This document shows, in pieces, positions 39,331 through 48,151 of a stretch of 64,000 bases of DNA; position 1 is the stretch's first letter; every line of letters begins with the position of its first letter. The notes under the pieces were generated by a model that was not told where the DNA came from, did not search any database, and saw nothing but the letters and a program-made list of their open reading frames with translations. The position numbers and the translations under genes are program-made. The DNA comes from Mycoplasma sp. Bg2 (GTDB lineage Bacteria; Bacillota_I; Bacilli_A; Mycoplasmatales; Hepatoplasmataceae), in the NCBI GenBank assembly GCA_001641225.1, contig LSMY01000004.1, forward strand, positions 174,342 through 238,341. The letters run 5' to 3'.

Positions 39331-39370
39331 AAGGGGATATATATTCAATTTAATTTTGTATATACTTAAT
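39331..39370. promoter_or_regulatory. Candidate two-part operator between EIIC and aldolase genes
   Basis: GATATATA (39336-39343) and palindrome GTATATAC (39358-39365), again 22 bp apart, in the divergent region. The second half with its TTTTG and TTAATTTTT flanks equals the GH65 element. It could control both divergent genes. Confidence 0.48.
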
Positions 39371-39446
39371 TTTTTAATAAATTGTAATTAATCACCTTGC
39401 TATATTCAAATTTCCCTAAAAAATAAAATATTTAAGCTAAACATAA

Positions 39447-39452
39447 TATAAT
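39447..39452 (+). promoter_or_regulatory. Candidate -10 box for the class II aldolase gene
   Basis: TATAAT 28 nt upstream of the aldolase ATG, followed by an AGAGGAA ribosome binding site just before the start. The -35 region is poor. Confidence 0.4.
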
Positions 39453-39479
39453 TATTTATATTATTGAAAGAGGAAAAAA

Positions 39480-40334
39480 ATGCCATTAGTATACGGAAAA
39501 GAACTACTTAAACATGCAGTAGCAGAAGAATATGCAATTCCGGCCTTCGGATTTGTAAATCTTGAAGGAGCAATTGCGATTGTTCGTGCTGCAGAAGAAA
39601 TGAATGCACCAGTTATTATGCAAACTACCCAAGGGGGGATTGATTATGGTGGACAAGCCCAACTTGCTGCAATTGCAATTTCACTTGCCAAAGAGGCTAG
39701 TGTTCCAATTGCCTTGCATTTAGACCATGGTCGTAAATTATCTTATCATGAAAAAGCAATTGAACTAGGCTACACTTCATTAATGATTGATGGATCACCT
39801 TTATCACTAGAAGAAAATATTGCTATTACCAATAAGGTATGTGCCATGAAAAAAGATTCAAGAATTACCATTGAAGCTGAACTTGGAAAAATTGGGGGAA
39901 AAGAAGACGATCAAAAAGAAGACGAATCTCCTTATACCAAAGTTGATGAAGCAATCAAATTTGTCAAAGAAACAAATATTGATATGCTTGCAATTGCTTG
40001 CGGAACTTCTCATGGTTTTTATGTTGCAAAACCACATATTAACCAAGAATTAATTAGAGAAATTGTTAAAAAAACAGGAATGCCCCTTGTTTTACATGGA
40101 GGAACAGGAGTTCCCCTTGATCAAGTTACTGCTGCTGTTGAAAGCGGAGTTAGAAAAGCTAACTTTGATTCAGAATTAAAACAAGGAATCATTGATGGAA
40201 TTATGGACTATATGGGAAAAAATCCTCAAGCCTATGATTTAAGAAAAATCAATGAACCTGGAATTGAAAATGCAAAACAAATTGCTATCAAAAAAATTAA
40301 AGCGGTAAAAGCTGATAATAAAAATTGATTGTAA
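39480..40334 (+). CDS. Class II ketose-bisphosphate aldolase (fructose- or tagatose-bisphosphate)
   Basis: Zinc aldolase cleaving a ketose 1,6-bisphosphate to dihydroxyacetone phosphate and glyceraldehyde 3-phosphate, 284 residues. Zinc and catalytic motifs: ALHLDHGRKL, EAELGKIGGKEDDQ, GTSHGFY and LHGGTGVP. The usual KxNxxT stretch reads KANFDSEL, which differs from housekeeping Fba and leaves tagatose-bisphosphate aldolase (GatY/KbaY-like) open. The last two residues follow a TGA-Trp, so the end is at 40334. It is the only plus-strand gene in the sugar region and sits near two lacAB cassettes, which need a tagatose-bisphosphate aldolase. Confidence 0.88.
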
Positions 40335-40340
40335 TTTAAA

Positions 40341-40376
40341 CTAAAAAAGAAGGATTTAAATCCTTCTTTTTTTTCA
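40341..40376. terminator. Bidirectional terminator between aldolase and cutC copy 2
   Basis: AAGAAGGATTTAAATCCTTCTT is a perfect palindrome flanked by A-run and T-run, seven bases after the aldolase stop and just after the end of the convergent cutC copy. It can end both transcripts. Confidence 0.88.
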
Positions 40377-40380
40377 TTAT

Positions 40381-41079
40381 TTATTGCTTATTTTTTAAAG
40401 CTGCTTTGATGGTTTGAATTGCATCAATATCTAATTTATCAAATATATCATGATTTATTCGCACTGAAGTTCCCACATGAAGTTTTTTAATATAGGGCAT
40501 TTTTAGTAACTCAACACAATTTGCTGGCCCAACTCCTGCCCCAGCAATTACTTTTTCTTTTAACATATTTCCTGCAAAAGTAAGATTATCTTTTCCTTCC
40601 ATGGCATGAACTTCATGACCAGAACTTAAAACATAATCAATTTCCGTAAATTTATTAAGAGTAGCTATTGCCTCTTGATAATTTATGGTTGAATCAATTG
40701 CTCGACCAAAAGTTAATTCTAGTTTTCCTTTGTAAGCAATAACAGTTGCAAGTTGATCTTCATTAATTGTCCCATCAGAATTTAAACTTCCAAAAACAAT
40801 TCCTGTTGTTTTTGTTTTTTTAATTACTTCAATTTGTTTTAAAATTTTTATAAATTCTTTTTTATCATAAACAAAAGTTTCATCTAAATTACGTACCATT
40901 ACATAAACAGGAATCGCTACTGCAGCTGTTACCTCTTTAATTACTGCAATAGGAGGGGTTAGTCCACCTTGATCAAGTCCACTTAAAAGTTCTAATCGAT
41001 CTACTCCATACTTTTGGGCATGAATTGCATCTTCTACATTCAAAACAATTATTTCTAGTTGTGATTCAATATTTCTCAT
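40381..41079 (-). CDS. cutC: CutC-family TIM-barrel protein, copy 2
   Basis: 232 residues, the same length as copy 1 and with the same blocks: QLEIIVLNVEDAIHAQKYGV, RLELLSGLDQGGLTPPIAVI, TGIVFGSLNSDGTINEDQLA, LTFGRAIDSTINYQEAIATL and SSGHEVHAMEG. Copy 1 has HRAID where this has GRAID; the His there is usual in CutC proteins, so this copy may differ in activity. It is a single gene, convergent with the aldolase, and shares its terminator. Function in copper handling is unproven. Confidence 0.86.
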   Translation of the reverse strand: MRNIESQLEIIVLNVEDAIHAQKYGVDRLELLSGLDQGGLTPPIAVIKEVTAAVAIPVYVMVRNLDETFVYDKKEFIKILKQIEVIKKTKTTGIVFGSLNSDGTINEDQLATVIAYKGKLELTFGRAIDSTINYQEAIATLNKFTEIDYVLSSGHEVHAMEGKDNLTFAGNMLKEKVIAGAGVGPANCVELLKMPYIKKLHVGTSVRINHDIFDKLDIDAIQTIKAALKNKQ

Positions 41080-41264
41080 TGTTTTCCTCTTATTTTATTA
41101 TTAATAATATTAATAATAAATAAATTATAATAAGTCTTATGTTAATTTTTGATAAATCTACAATAATGTAATATACTTGATAGAAATAATTAATAAATTC
41201 TCATAGATTAAAAAGGAACAGATGTTTTGTTTTAAATTAATAATCAATTTTTAATAAAATATAT

Positions 41265-42245
41265 CTAGTAATGAATATAATCATGAGTTAATTTCATTGC
41301 TGCATAAGCAGCACCATATAACCCAGAATCATTTCCAACATTACATAATTCAATTCTTGTTGTTTCTCTAATAAAATCATGGGTAAATCGTTCATAGACT
41401 GGAGTTAAATATTCAATTAAAGTATCATTATCATGGGCAAGTCCACCCCCAAGAAGAATTGTTTCTGGATTAAAGGTCATTGCCACAATAGCTAGTAATC
41501 TTCCGCCATATTCAGCAAATTCCTTAGCTGCCATAATGGCAATTTCATCACCAGATCTAACTCCCTCTCAAATTTCAAATCCATCTGCATTTTTTACACT
41601 TGTTTTTATATTTGGATTTTCATCACGATATTTTTTAAATAAATTTACAAGTCCTGTTGCTGAAAAAACTGGTTCAGCACATTCTGGAAGTCCACAAGTA
41701 CATTGGAATTGTTTCCCCATTACTTGTAAAGGAATGTGACCAAATTCACCAGCAGTGCCACCATTTCCAAGATAAAGATTCCCATTAATTACAATTCCTG
41801 CTCCAAGTCCTGTTCCCAAAGTGAGGAAGATATAATTTTCAACATTTTTAGCTTTACCAATAAATTTTTCTCCAAGAGCTGCAACATCACAATCATTATG
41901 AACTGCAATTGGAAGATCTCATCATTTATTTAAATCTTTTTTAATATCATAGTTTTTTCAACCAATATTCCCTGAAAACTTAACAGTTCCATCAAGGGCA
42001 GCAAATCCGGGAATGCCAATTCCCATTCCAATTGGTTCAAAGTCTGCATATTTTTTTAATTCCAGTTTCTTTTTAAACTCTTTAGTAATATCTTCTGGAA
42101 TGTTTTTACCTTTTCCTCTTAAATCAGTAGGAACTTTTCAACGATCAAGCATTAATCCTTGCGTATTAATAATTGCAAGTTTAATTGCTGTTCCTCCAAT
42201 ATCAGCAGCAAGCAAAATTTTGCTTTCAGTATCACGATTAGTCAT
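41265..42245 (-). CDS. ROK-family sugar kinase, cassette 1
   Basis: ATP-dependent hexokinase of the ROK family, 326 residues. ATP-binding LLAADIGGTAIKLAIIN at the N-terminus, GMGIGIPGFAALDG, the catalytic-site GWKNYD and HNDCDVAALGE, then TLGTGLGAGIVINGNLYLGN and the zinc motif QCTCGLPECAEP. All usual Cys/His are in place. It follows lacA-lacB; its ATG overlaps the lacB stop by 8 nt. In this position it may phosphorylate the sugar that LacAB isomerises, galactose or allose being options, though glucokinase activity is equally possible. Confidence 0.87.
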
Positions 42246-42738
42246 GGTATTCTCCTTTTACTCATTTCTCTAATTCTTTTGCAAAATAAATTCCTTTATT
42301 TGCATCTTTTGGAATAATATTATCAAGATATTCTACTAATTTTGGATCACCGATAAAAGCAGTATTTAAAAACAAATCGATTGCTTCTTCAATAATTCCA
42401 AGCCCAGTAATTTTTCCTCCAAAACCAATAATATTTGCATCATATTGTTCACGAGCAACTTTTGCACTTATTAAATCATGGACAAGGACTGCTCTTGCTC
42501 CTTTTATTTTTTGAGTTGAAGAGGTAATCCCCACTCCAGTTCCACAAATTACAACTCCAAAGTCAAAATGATTATTTACCACTTCTTCTGCAACTCTTTT
42601 CCCAAAAATTGGATAATGAGTTCTTGTAAAATCATAGGTTCCAACATCAATAACATCGTGTCCTTTTGCAATTAATTGATCTCTTATTTTATTTTTTATA
42701 TCTGTAACAATATGGTCACAGCCAATAGCAATTCTCAT
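42238..42738 (-). CDS. lacB: Galactose-6-phosphate isomerase subunit LacB, cassette 1
   Basis: 166 residues of the RpiB/LacAB family. MRIAIGCDHIVTDIKNKI and VGTYDFTRTHYPIFGKR are the LacB pattern, in which the Cys of RpiB-type enzymes is found later as VVICGTGVGITSS. LacA and LacB form the heteromeric isomerase that makes tagatose 6-phosphate. A strong AGGAGG site precedes the start. The last codons run through a TGA-Trp (EKW) to a stop inside the ROK start, giving an 8-nt overlap. Confidence 0.88.
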
Positions 42739-42747
42739 TTTTCCTCC

Positions 42748-43185
42748 TTATGCCATATCATCTAACATGTCAATTCTTACCATGTGCCGACCAGCAGCAA
42801 ATTTCTCTTCAACAAATCGTTTTAGAATTAATTTTGCTTCAGGAAGTGCAGTAATATTTGCTCCAAGTGCAATCCCCACAGCACCATTGTGTTCTCTTGT
42901 CATATGGGCTGAATGTTCATCAGAACATTGAGCAGTAATCATGTATTTTACTTTCGAAGAAGCAACAAACCCAAGTGCTCCAGTTTCATCAATCATAATT
43001 AAGGCAAGACCTTTACGATGATCTTTTGCAATTTGTTTTGAAATTTCTACAACTTTAGTAACATAATCTAGATCATCTTTTACCACAATTAGTGAAGCAT
43101 CACAACTAAGTTCATCTACTAAATATTTTTTCAATTCCACAGCATAATCATTGAATTTTGTGGTTGTTACAATATCATATTTCAT
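42748..43185 (-). CDS. lacA: Galactose-6-phosphate isomerase subunit LacA, cassette 1
   Basis: 145 residues. The C-terminal half has QCSDEHSAHMTREHNGAVG, LGANITALPEAK and AAGRHMVRIDMLDDM, as in LacA. The N-terminal half (KYDIVTTTKFNDYAVELKKY) is diverged from Gram-positive LacA. The start MKYDIV is chosen over an ATG ten codons upstream because the paralogue in cassette 2 begins at the same place. lacB follows after 9 nt. Confidence 0.85.
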   Translation of the reverse strand: MKYDIVTTTKFNDYAVELKKYLVDELSCDASLIVVKDDLDYVTKVVEISKQIAKDHRKGLALIMIDETGALGFVASSKVKYMITAQCSDEHSAHMTREHNGAVGIALGANITALPEAKLILKRFVEEKFAAGRHMVRIDMLDDMA

Positions 43186-43215
43186 CTTAGTCTCTTTCTT
43201 TTTTATTAAGTGCAA

Positions 43216-44199
43216 TTAAGCAGCTTTATATGGTATTCCTTTTTTTACTCTAATTGCTGCTCTTCTATTTAGCATAAATCAGTATGATAATGGAATTAAG
43301 TTAGAAACAAAAAGTAAAAGGTTTTGTACTACCATAATCATATTTCCAGCTTTTCCAAATGAAACAATCATTCCAATTTCAGCTACTTCTCACATTGCTC
43401 AAGCAATTCAAGATTTTTTATTTACAACAATAAGTCCCCCAATTTGGAAAACTCCAGCTGTAAGATCAAATCAAGGTGCACCATCATATAACGGCCCAAC
43501 TTCTCTTACTTCTGCAACTGCTTTACCATTTTCAAAATAGTAAAATGTCATTTCATGACTACCAGCAACAGTAGTAATTAATAACATTCCTACAACAAAG
43601 AACACTACTAATGCTCCAAAAGTTCCAAGAATATATTTAAGGTTTAATGAACTTTCATAAGGGTCAACATTTTCATCTTGATCAGCTTTATCCCATTGGA
43701 AAAATCTGATTTGAGCTAAAACTAACCCCACAATTTGGGTAATGGCAATTCATCATACTCCATATAAACAATCAATTACTAATCAAATTCCCATTGAAAT
43801 TTGGTTGAATCAAATAAATCTTTTACTAAATTTAGTCATAAAAATATTTGAAGTAAATTGACCAATTGAGGCAATTAAGGCAGCAAACAGCACAATTCAG
43901 GCCATAATATATCAACCATTGTTGGTTGTTGCCATTGCTCCACCTTCACCATCACTTACTACAGTTCCTGCTTTACCATTAACTGCATGTCCAAAAAAGT
44001 TTTGATTAGTAACAGAATTTCCTGCTCCAAATAATCCAATATTTACTACTGCGACAATTAAAATAGCAATAATAAATATTAGCAATGAATACAAGGCAAA
44101 ATCTTCTGCAGTCCAAGATTTAGGTTTAAGAAATCTTGAAAAATCAATAAACTTATCCCTATCTATTCGGTTTTTTGTATCTTTTATTTCAGTTTTAAT
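43216..44199 (-). CDS. Polytopic membrane protein, PnuC-like, in lac cassette 1
   Basis: About 327 residues with seven to eight helices. Two three-helix units (FNQISMGIWLVIDCLYGVWW and WIAWAMWEVAEIGMIVSFGK, then LFVSNLIPLSYWFMLNRR) resemble the PnuC/SWEET-type repeat also seen in the four shorter PnuC-like proteins. A polar loop with NGKAGTVVSDGEGGAMATTN is probably extracellular. No ATG, GTG or TTG lies at a proper distance from the GAAAGGA site; an ATT at 44199 would fit, or the true start is upstream of a poly-T tract (see the repeat at 44229). It precedes lacA by 30 nt, so a sugar import role is conceivable. Confidence 0.6.
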
Positions 44200-44228
44200 A
44201 ATAATTTCCTTTCTTATTTTCCAATTAT

Positions 44229-44243
44229 AAAAAAAAAAAAAAA
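44229..44243 (-). repeat. Homopolymer tract of 15 T (minus strand) before the PnuC-like gene
   Basis: Fifteen A on the plus strand. Just downstream in the gene's direction is an exact TATAAT; just upstream is an ATG (44252-44250) in a frame that stops after twelve codons. One added T, or two lost, would join that ATG in frame to the PnuC-like protein. Confidence 0.8.
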
Positions 44244-44260
44244 TGTGGACATTTTTCTAG

Positions 44261-44275
44261 ATTAGTATATAAAAG
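44261..44275 (-). promoter_or_regulatory. TATATAC-like site upstream of the PnuC-like/lacA1 unit
   Basis: The minus strand reads TTTTATATACTAAT, matching half of the two-part element found before lacZ and the GH65 gene. A second half at 22 bp was not found, so this may be only a promoter (TATACT as a -10). Confidence 0.3.
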
Positions 44276-44330
44276 TGAAATAACACTGCCTTATTTTTTA
44301 AGTAAATTATGAATAATAAAATAAAAAATA

Positions 44331-44363
44331 CAAAAAAATAAAAGGGATCAATCCCTTTTATTT
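44331..44363 (-). terminator. Terminator after lac cassette 2
   Basis: Minus strand TAAAAGGGATTGATCCCTTTTA, a hairpin of about nine pairs, followed by a T-rich run. It lies about 25 nt after the stop of ROK kinase 2. Confidence 0.82.
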
Positions 44364-44386
44364 AATGTTTTTTTAAGCATTGAAAT

Positions 44387-45367
44387 TTAATAATGCAAAA
44401 TTTTATGAGTTAATTTCATGGCTGCATAAGCAGCTCCATAAAGTCCAGCATCATTTCCAACATTACATAGTTCAAATCTAGTAGTTTCCCGAATAAAATC
44501 ATGGGTAAACCGTTCATAAACTGGAGTTAAATATTCGATTAAAGTATCATTATCATGGGCAAGTCCACCCCCAAGAATAATTGTTTCTGGATTAAAGGAC
44601 ATAGCAATAGAAGCAAGAACTCTTCCTCCATATTCAGCAAATTCTCTTGCTGCTTTAATAGCAATTTCATCCCCAGAGCGAACTCCTTGTCAAATTGCAA
44701 AGCCATCTTCTTTTTTAACAGTTGTTGCAATTTTAGGATTTTCATCACGATGTTTTTTAAATAAATTAACAAGTCCAGTTGCTGAAAAAATTGGTTCAGC
44801 ACATTCTGGAAGTCCACATTTGCATTGAAATTGTTTATGTAAAACTTGTAAAGGAATATGACCAATTTCACCGGCAGTTCCACCATTACCTACATAAAGT
44901 TCACCGTTAATTACAATTCCTGCTCCAAGTCCTGTTCCTAAAGTAAGAAAAACATAATTTAAAACATCTCTTGCTTTGCCAATAAATTTTTCACCAAGGG
45001 CAGCAGCATCACAGTCATTAAGAACTGCAATGGGAATGTCTCATCATTTCCGCAAATCTTTTTTAATATCATAATCTTTTCAACCAATATTTCCAGAAAA
45101 CTTAACTGTTCCATCAAGTGAAGCAAACCCGGGAATACCAATTCCCATTCCAATGACAGTAAAAGAAGCAAATTCTTTTTCTGCTAGTTTATTTTTAAAT
45201 TCCCGTGTAATATCTTCAGGAATGCTACTTCCTTTATCAGTTAAATTAGTCGGAATTTTCCATTGAGCAAGCATTAACCCTTGTGTATTAATAAAGGCCA
45301 ACTTAATTGATGTCCCACCAATATCTACTGCAAGTAAAATTTCCTTTTCAGTTTCCCGATTAGTCAT
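44387..45367 (-). CDS. ROK-family sugar kinase, cassette 2
   Basis: 326 residues, identical length to the kinase of cassette 1 and clearly a recent paralogue. LLAVDIGGTSIKLAFINTQG, GMGIGIPGFASLDG, LNDCDAAALGE in place of HNDCDVAALGE, and a zinc motif QCKCGLPECAEP are present. Most change is in the N-terminal half. The start overlaps lacB2 by 8 nt as in cassette 1. A hairpin terminator follows, closing the lacA2-lacB2-ROK2 transcript. Confidence 0.86.
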
Positions 45368-45860
45368 GGTATTCTCCTTTTGCTCATTTTTCTAATTCTT
45401 CTGCAAAATAAACACCTTTGTTAGCATCATCAGGAATAATTCCATCAATAAAGGCAACAAGTTTTGGATCTCCATTAAATGGTGTAGTAATAAAAAGATC
45501 AATTGCTTCTTTAATTACTCCAAGTCCAGTAATAAGTCCACCAAACCCAATAATGTTGGCGTCATACTGTTCACGAGCAACTTTTGCCCCCATTAAATCA
45601 CGAACAAGTGCAACCCTTGCTCCTTTTACTTTTTGAGCAGAGTTGGTAACTCCAACTCCAGTTCCACAAATTGCAACTCCAAAATCAAAGTGATTATTCA
45701 CCACTTCTTCACCAATTCTTTTCCCAAAAATTGGATAATGAGTTCTTGTAAAATCATAGGTTCCAACATCAATTACATCATGTCCTTCGGCAATTAAGTA
45801 ATCTCTTATTTTATCTTTAATATCTGTGACAATGTGGTCACATCCAATAGCTATTCTCAT
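45360..45860 (-). CDS. lacB: Galactose-6-phosphate isomerase subunit LacB, cassette 2
   Basis: 166 residues, close to lacB of cassette 1 (MRIAIGCDHIVTDIKDKI, GTYDFTRTHYPIFGKRIGEE). VVICGTGVGITSS there is VAICGTGVGVTNS here. Two ATG codons are adjacent; the second (45860) is preferred because it has the better distance to AAGGAG and matches the paralogue. The stop lies within the ROK2 start. Confidence 0.87.
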
Positions 45861-45869
45861 CATCTCTCC

Positions 45870-46307
45870 TTAGGCCATATCATCTAACATATCAATTCGT
45901 ACCATGTGCCGACCAGCAGCAAATTTTTCTGCAGCAAACCGTTTAACAATTTCTTTTGCAAGTGGCAAGGCAGTTAAGTTTGCTCCTAAAGCAAGTCCAA
46001 CTGCACCGTTATGTTCTCTTGTCATGTGCGCTGAATGTTCATCTGAACATTGCGCTGTAATCATATATTTTACTTTTGCTGAAGCAACAAATCCAAGTCC
46101 GCCAGTTTCATCAATCATAATTAAAACAAGGCCTTCACGATGAACTGCCCCAATTTTTTTAGAAATTTCTACAACCTTTTTAACATAAGCTAAATCGTCT
46201 TTTTCAACAATTAATTCTGTTTTGCAGTTAAGATCATCTTTTAAAAAATCATTTAAAACACTTGCATAATTATTAAATTTTGATGTTGTTAAAATATAAT
46301 ATTTCAT
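45870..46307 (-). CDS. lacA: Galactose-6-phosphate isomerase subunit LacA, cassette 2
   Basis: 145 residues, paralogue of lacA in cassette 1 with the same length and the same C-terminal signature (MTREHNGAVGLALGANLTAL, AAGRHMVRIDMLDDM). The N-terminal third differs most (KYYILTTSKFNNYASVLNDF). lacB2 starts 9 nt later. The upstream PnuC-like gene is reduced to a remnant, so this cassette must use its own promoter in 46310-46560. Confidence 0.85.
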   Translation of the reverse strand: MKYYILTTSKFNNYASVLNDFLKDDLNCKTELIVEKDDLAYVKKVVEISKKIGAVHREGLVLIMIDETGGLGFVASAKVKYMITAQCSDEHSAHMTREHNGAVGLALGANLTALPLAKEIVKRFAAEKFAAGRHMVRIDMLDDMA

Positions 46308-46324
46308 CTTTTAATCTCTTTCTT

Positions 46325-46405
46325 TTTAATAAAAATACTTTTTTTTACTCTTAAGTTGAGTTCTTATTTAAAAAACCAATAATATAAAAGGAATAAATTG
46401 GAAAC
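46325..46405 (-). pseudogene. 3' remnant of the PnuC-like gene ahead of lacA2
   Basis: About 80 bp upstream of lacA2 align with the last codons of the PnuC-like gene and its spacer before lacA1: TTGTTTC, AATTCC-like, AAATA and AGAGTAAAAAAA blocks come in the same order, followed by the same AAAAAGAAAGAGA ribosome binding region. No open frame remains. The whole cassette (membrane protein, lacA, lacB, ROK) was therefore duplicated and the membrane gene lost here. The rest of the gap to 46561 shows nothing recognisable. Confidence 0.65.
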
Positions 46406-46561
46406 AATATTGGGTTTTTAAATAACTTTAAATAGTTTCGCTTAATTGTTTATTTGTTTTAACAAATATCATAATAGACATCTACAATCTAATTATTATA
46501 CTTACATAATATTTTATCAAGTTTAGTTAGTTATAAAAAAGTTCAAAATTTAAACTTGCTT

Positions 46562-47329
46562 TTAGTCACCGTTTACTTTTAAAAATTCTTCCACAAGTTC
46601 CATGTAAGCAATTGCTCCTTTTGAAGTGCTTTTATAATCAAAAATTGATTGACCGGTGCTTTGCGCTTCTGATAATTTGATATTTCTTGGAATTGTAGTT
46701 ACAAAAACTTTTTCCTTAAAAAACTTAATTACTTCATCCCGAACTTCTTTTCCTAAAATAATGCGGTAATCAAACATGGTTAAAAATATTCCCCCAATTT
46801 GCAATTGTGGGTTATACATTTTTTTAACTAATTTAATTGTTGAAAGCAGTTGCGTTAGCCCTTCAAGCGCATAATATTCTGCTTGAATAGGAATTAAAAC
46901 TTGATCAGCAGCAGAAAGAGCATTACGATTAATAAGCCCAAGGGAAGGGGGACAATCAATAATAAGATAGTCATAATTATTTTTTACTTCTTTAAAAAAA
47001 TGATTAAAGATTTTTTGTTTTGAATTTTTGGGAGAAGAAAGATAAATTTCTGCCCCAGCAAGTTGAATAGTACTAGGAACAATATCAACATTTTTTGTTT
47101 TTGTTTTCACAATTGCATCTTTAAACTTAACGTCAGCAATTAAAACATCAAAAATATCATGTTTAATTACTTCTTTTTCAATTCCCAGCCCAGAAGTGGA
47201 GTTAGCTTGTGGATCAAGATCAACAAGTAAAACTTTAAGACCCTTGATTCCAAGCCCTGCTGATAAATTTATTGCTGTAGTTGTTTTCCCAACTCCACCT
47301 TTTTGATTAGCAATTGCTACTATTTTCAT
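46562..47329 (-). CDS. parA: Chromosome partitioning ATPase ParA/Soj
   Basis: Walker-type ATPase that positions ParB-parS complexes and regulates DnaA in Firmicutes, 255 residues. Deviant Walker A ANQKGGVGKTTTAINLS at residue 7, DLDPQANSTSGLG, and DCPPSLGLINRNAL are all present, with the GEVR/KEVRDEVIKFF C-terminal region typical of Soj. It has no N-terminal HTH, so it is the chromosomal type. Its partner parB is about 36 kb away, the space being filled by transport and sugar genes. Confidence 0.94.
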   Translation of the reverse strand: MKIVAIANQKGGVGKTTTAINLSAGLGIKGLKVLLVDLDPQANSTSGLGIEKEVIKHDIFDVLIADVKFKDAIVKTKTKNVDIVPSTIQLAGAEIYLSSPKNSKQKIFNHFFKEVKNNYDYLIIDCPPSLGLINRNALSAADQVLIPIQAEYYALEGLTQLLSTIKLVKKMYNPQLQIGGIFLTMFDYRIILGKEVRDEVIKFFKEKVFVTTIPRNIKLSEAQSTGQSIFDYKSTSKGAIAYMELVEEFLKVNGD

Positions 47330-47386
47330 AATACTATTATATTAAAATAAGGGTCAAAGGAAGTTATTATTAAATTATTTAAAAAC

Positions 47387-47965
47387 TTATTTTTCTTTAT
47401 TTAAAATTACATCAACCATTTCTTGGGCTTGCTTGATAAAATATAAAAACTTGTCATGCTTAACTTGTTCAGTTTCAGACTTTAAACCAGGTAACCCAAG
47501 AATAATATTTTCTCTTATTTTTTGATCAATTTCTGCTAAATTAACAAGATCCCCAAGAGTATCAATATTGTTTAAATGTAAAAAAGCAATTGTTCTTTTG
47601 CCAATTCCTTTAATTGTGCTTAATTTAGTTTCTTCAAGATTTCCTTTTTTTAAAGATGCCTTTAAAAGCAGCAAGTCATTTTGTAAATTTTCTTCTTCAA
47701 CTACTTCTGTTGGCAAAGCATTTAATTTCTTTTTAGCATCCTTTTCTTTAAAAAGATTTTTGAAATAATGAGGAGTTTTTTTGAAAAAAGAAATAGTAGT
47801 TGGTAAAACTTCAGGAAGATATTTTTTATTTTCATCAATTGGTAAAGTATCTACAATAATGTTCCCTTTGTTTTCTGATTTTGAAAAAAATATAAAGGTG
47901 TTAACAAAGGAAAATAGAACCAAGATAATGGTAAATAATGTTAAGATAATTAGTCACATTTCCAT
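47387..47965 (-). CDS. Membrane-anchored protein with helix-hairpin-helix domain
   Basis: 192 residues. One membrane helix (LIILTLFTIILVLFSFVNTF) near the N-terminus, a basic linker, then a C-terminal soluble part with STIKGIGKRTIAFLHLNNID and TLGDLVNLAEI, the pattern of an HhH DNA-binding unit (GIGxxT plus a following helix, as in RuvA or polymerase HhH repeats). Function unknown. It is 57 nt upstream of parA on the same strand. A membrane protein that may touch DNA beside parA could tether the origin region, but that is inference only. Confidence 0.62.
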
Positions 47966-48151
47966 TTTTTATTTAACCTGCTTTGTTTCCTAATTAAAAT
48001 AATTATATTCTAATAATTTAAGAAATAAATTAACTGCCATGAGTAAACAGCGAGTAAAAGCAACTAATTTACAAAAGCAAAAGTAGTAAGTTAAATTAAT
48101 TAATTTTAAAAGTAGATATAATTTTTATAATATTAATAAGGTTAAAAAGTA

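Noticed and set aside
48039..48086. Short frame MSKQRVKATNLQKQK before rmuC
   Set aside because: Fifteen codons, no ribosome binding site, no conserved partner; probably chance.
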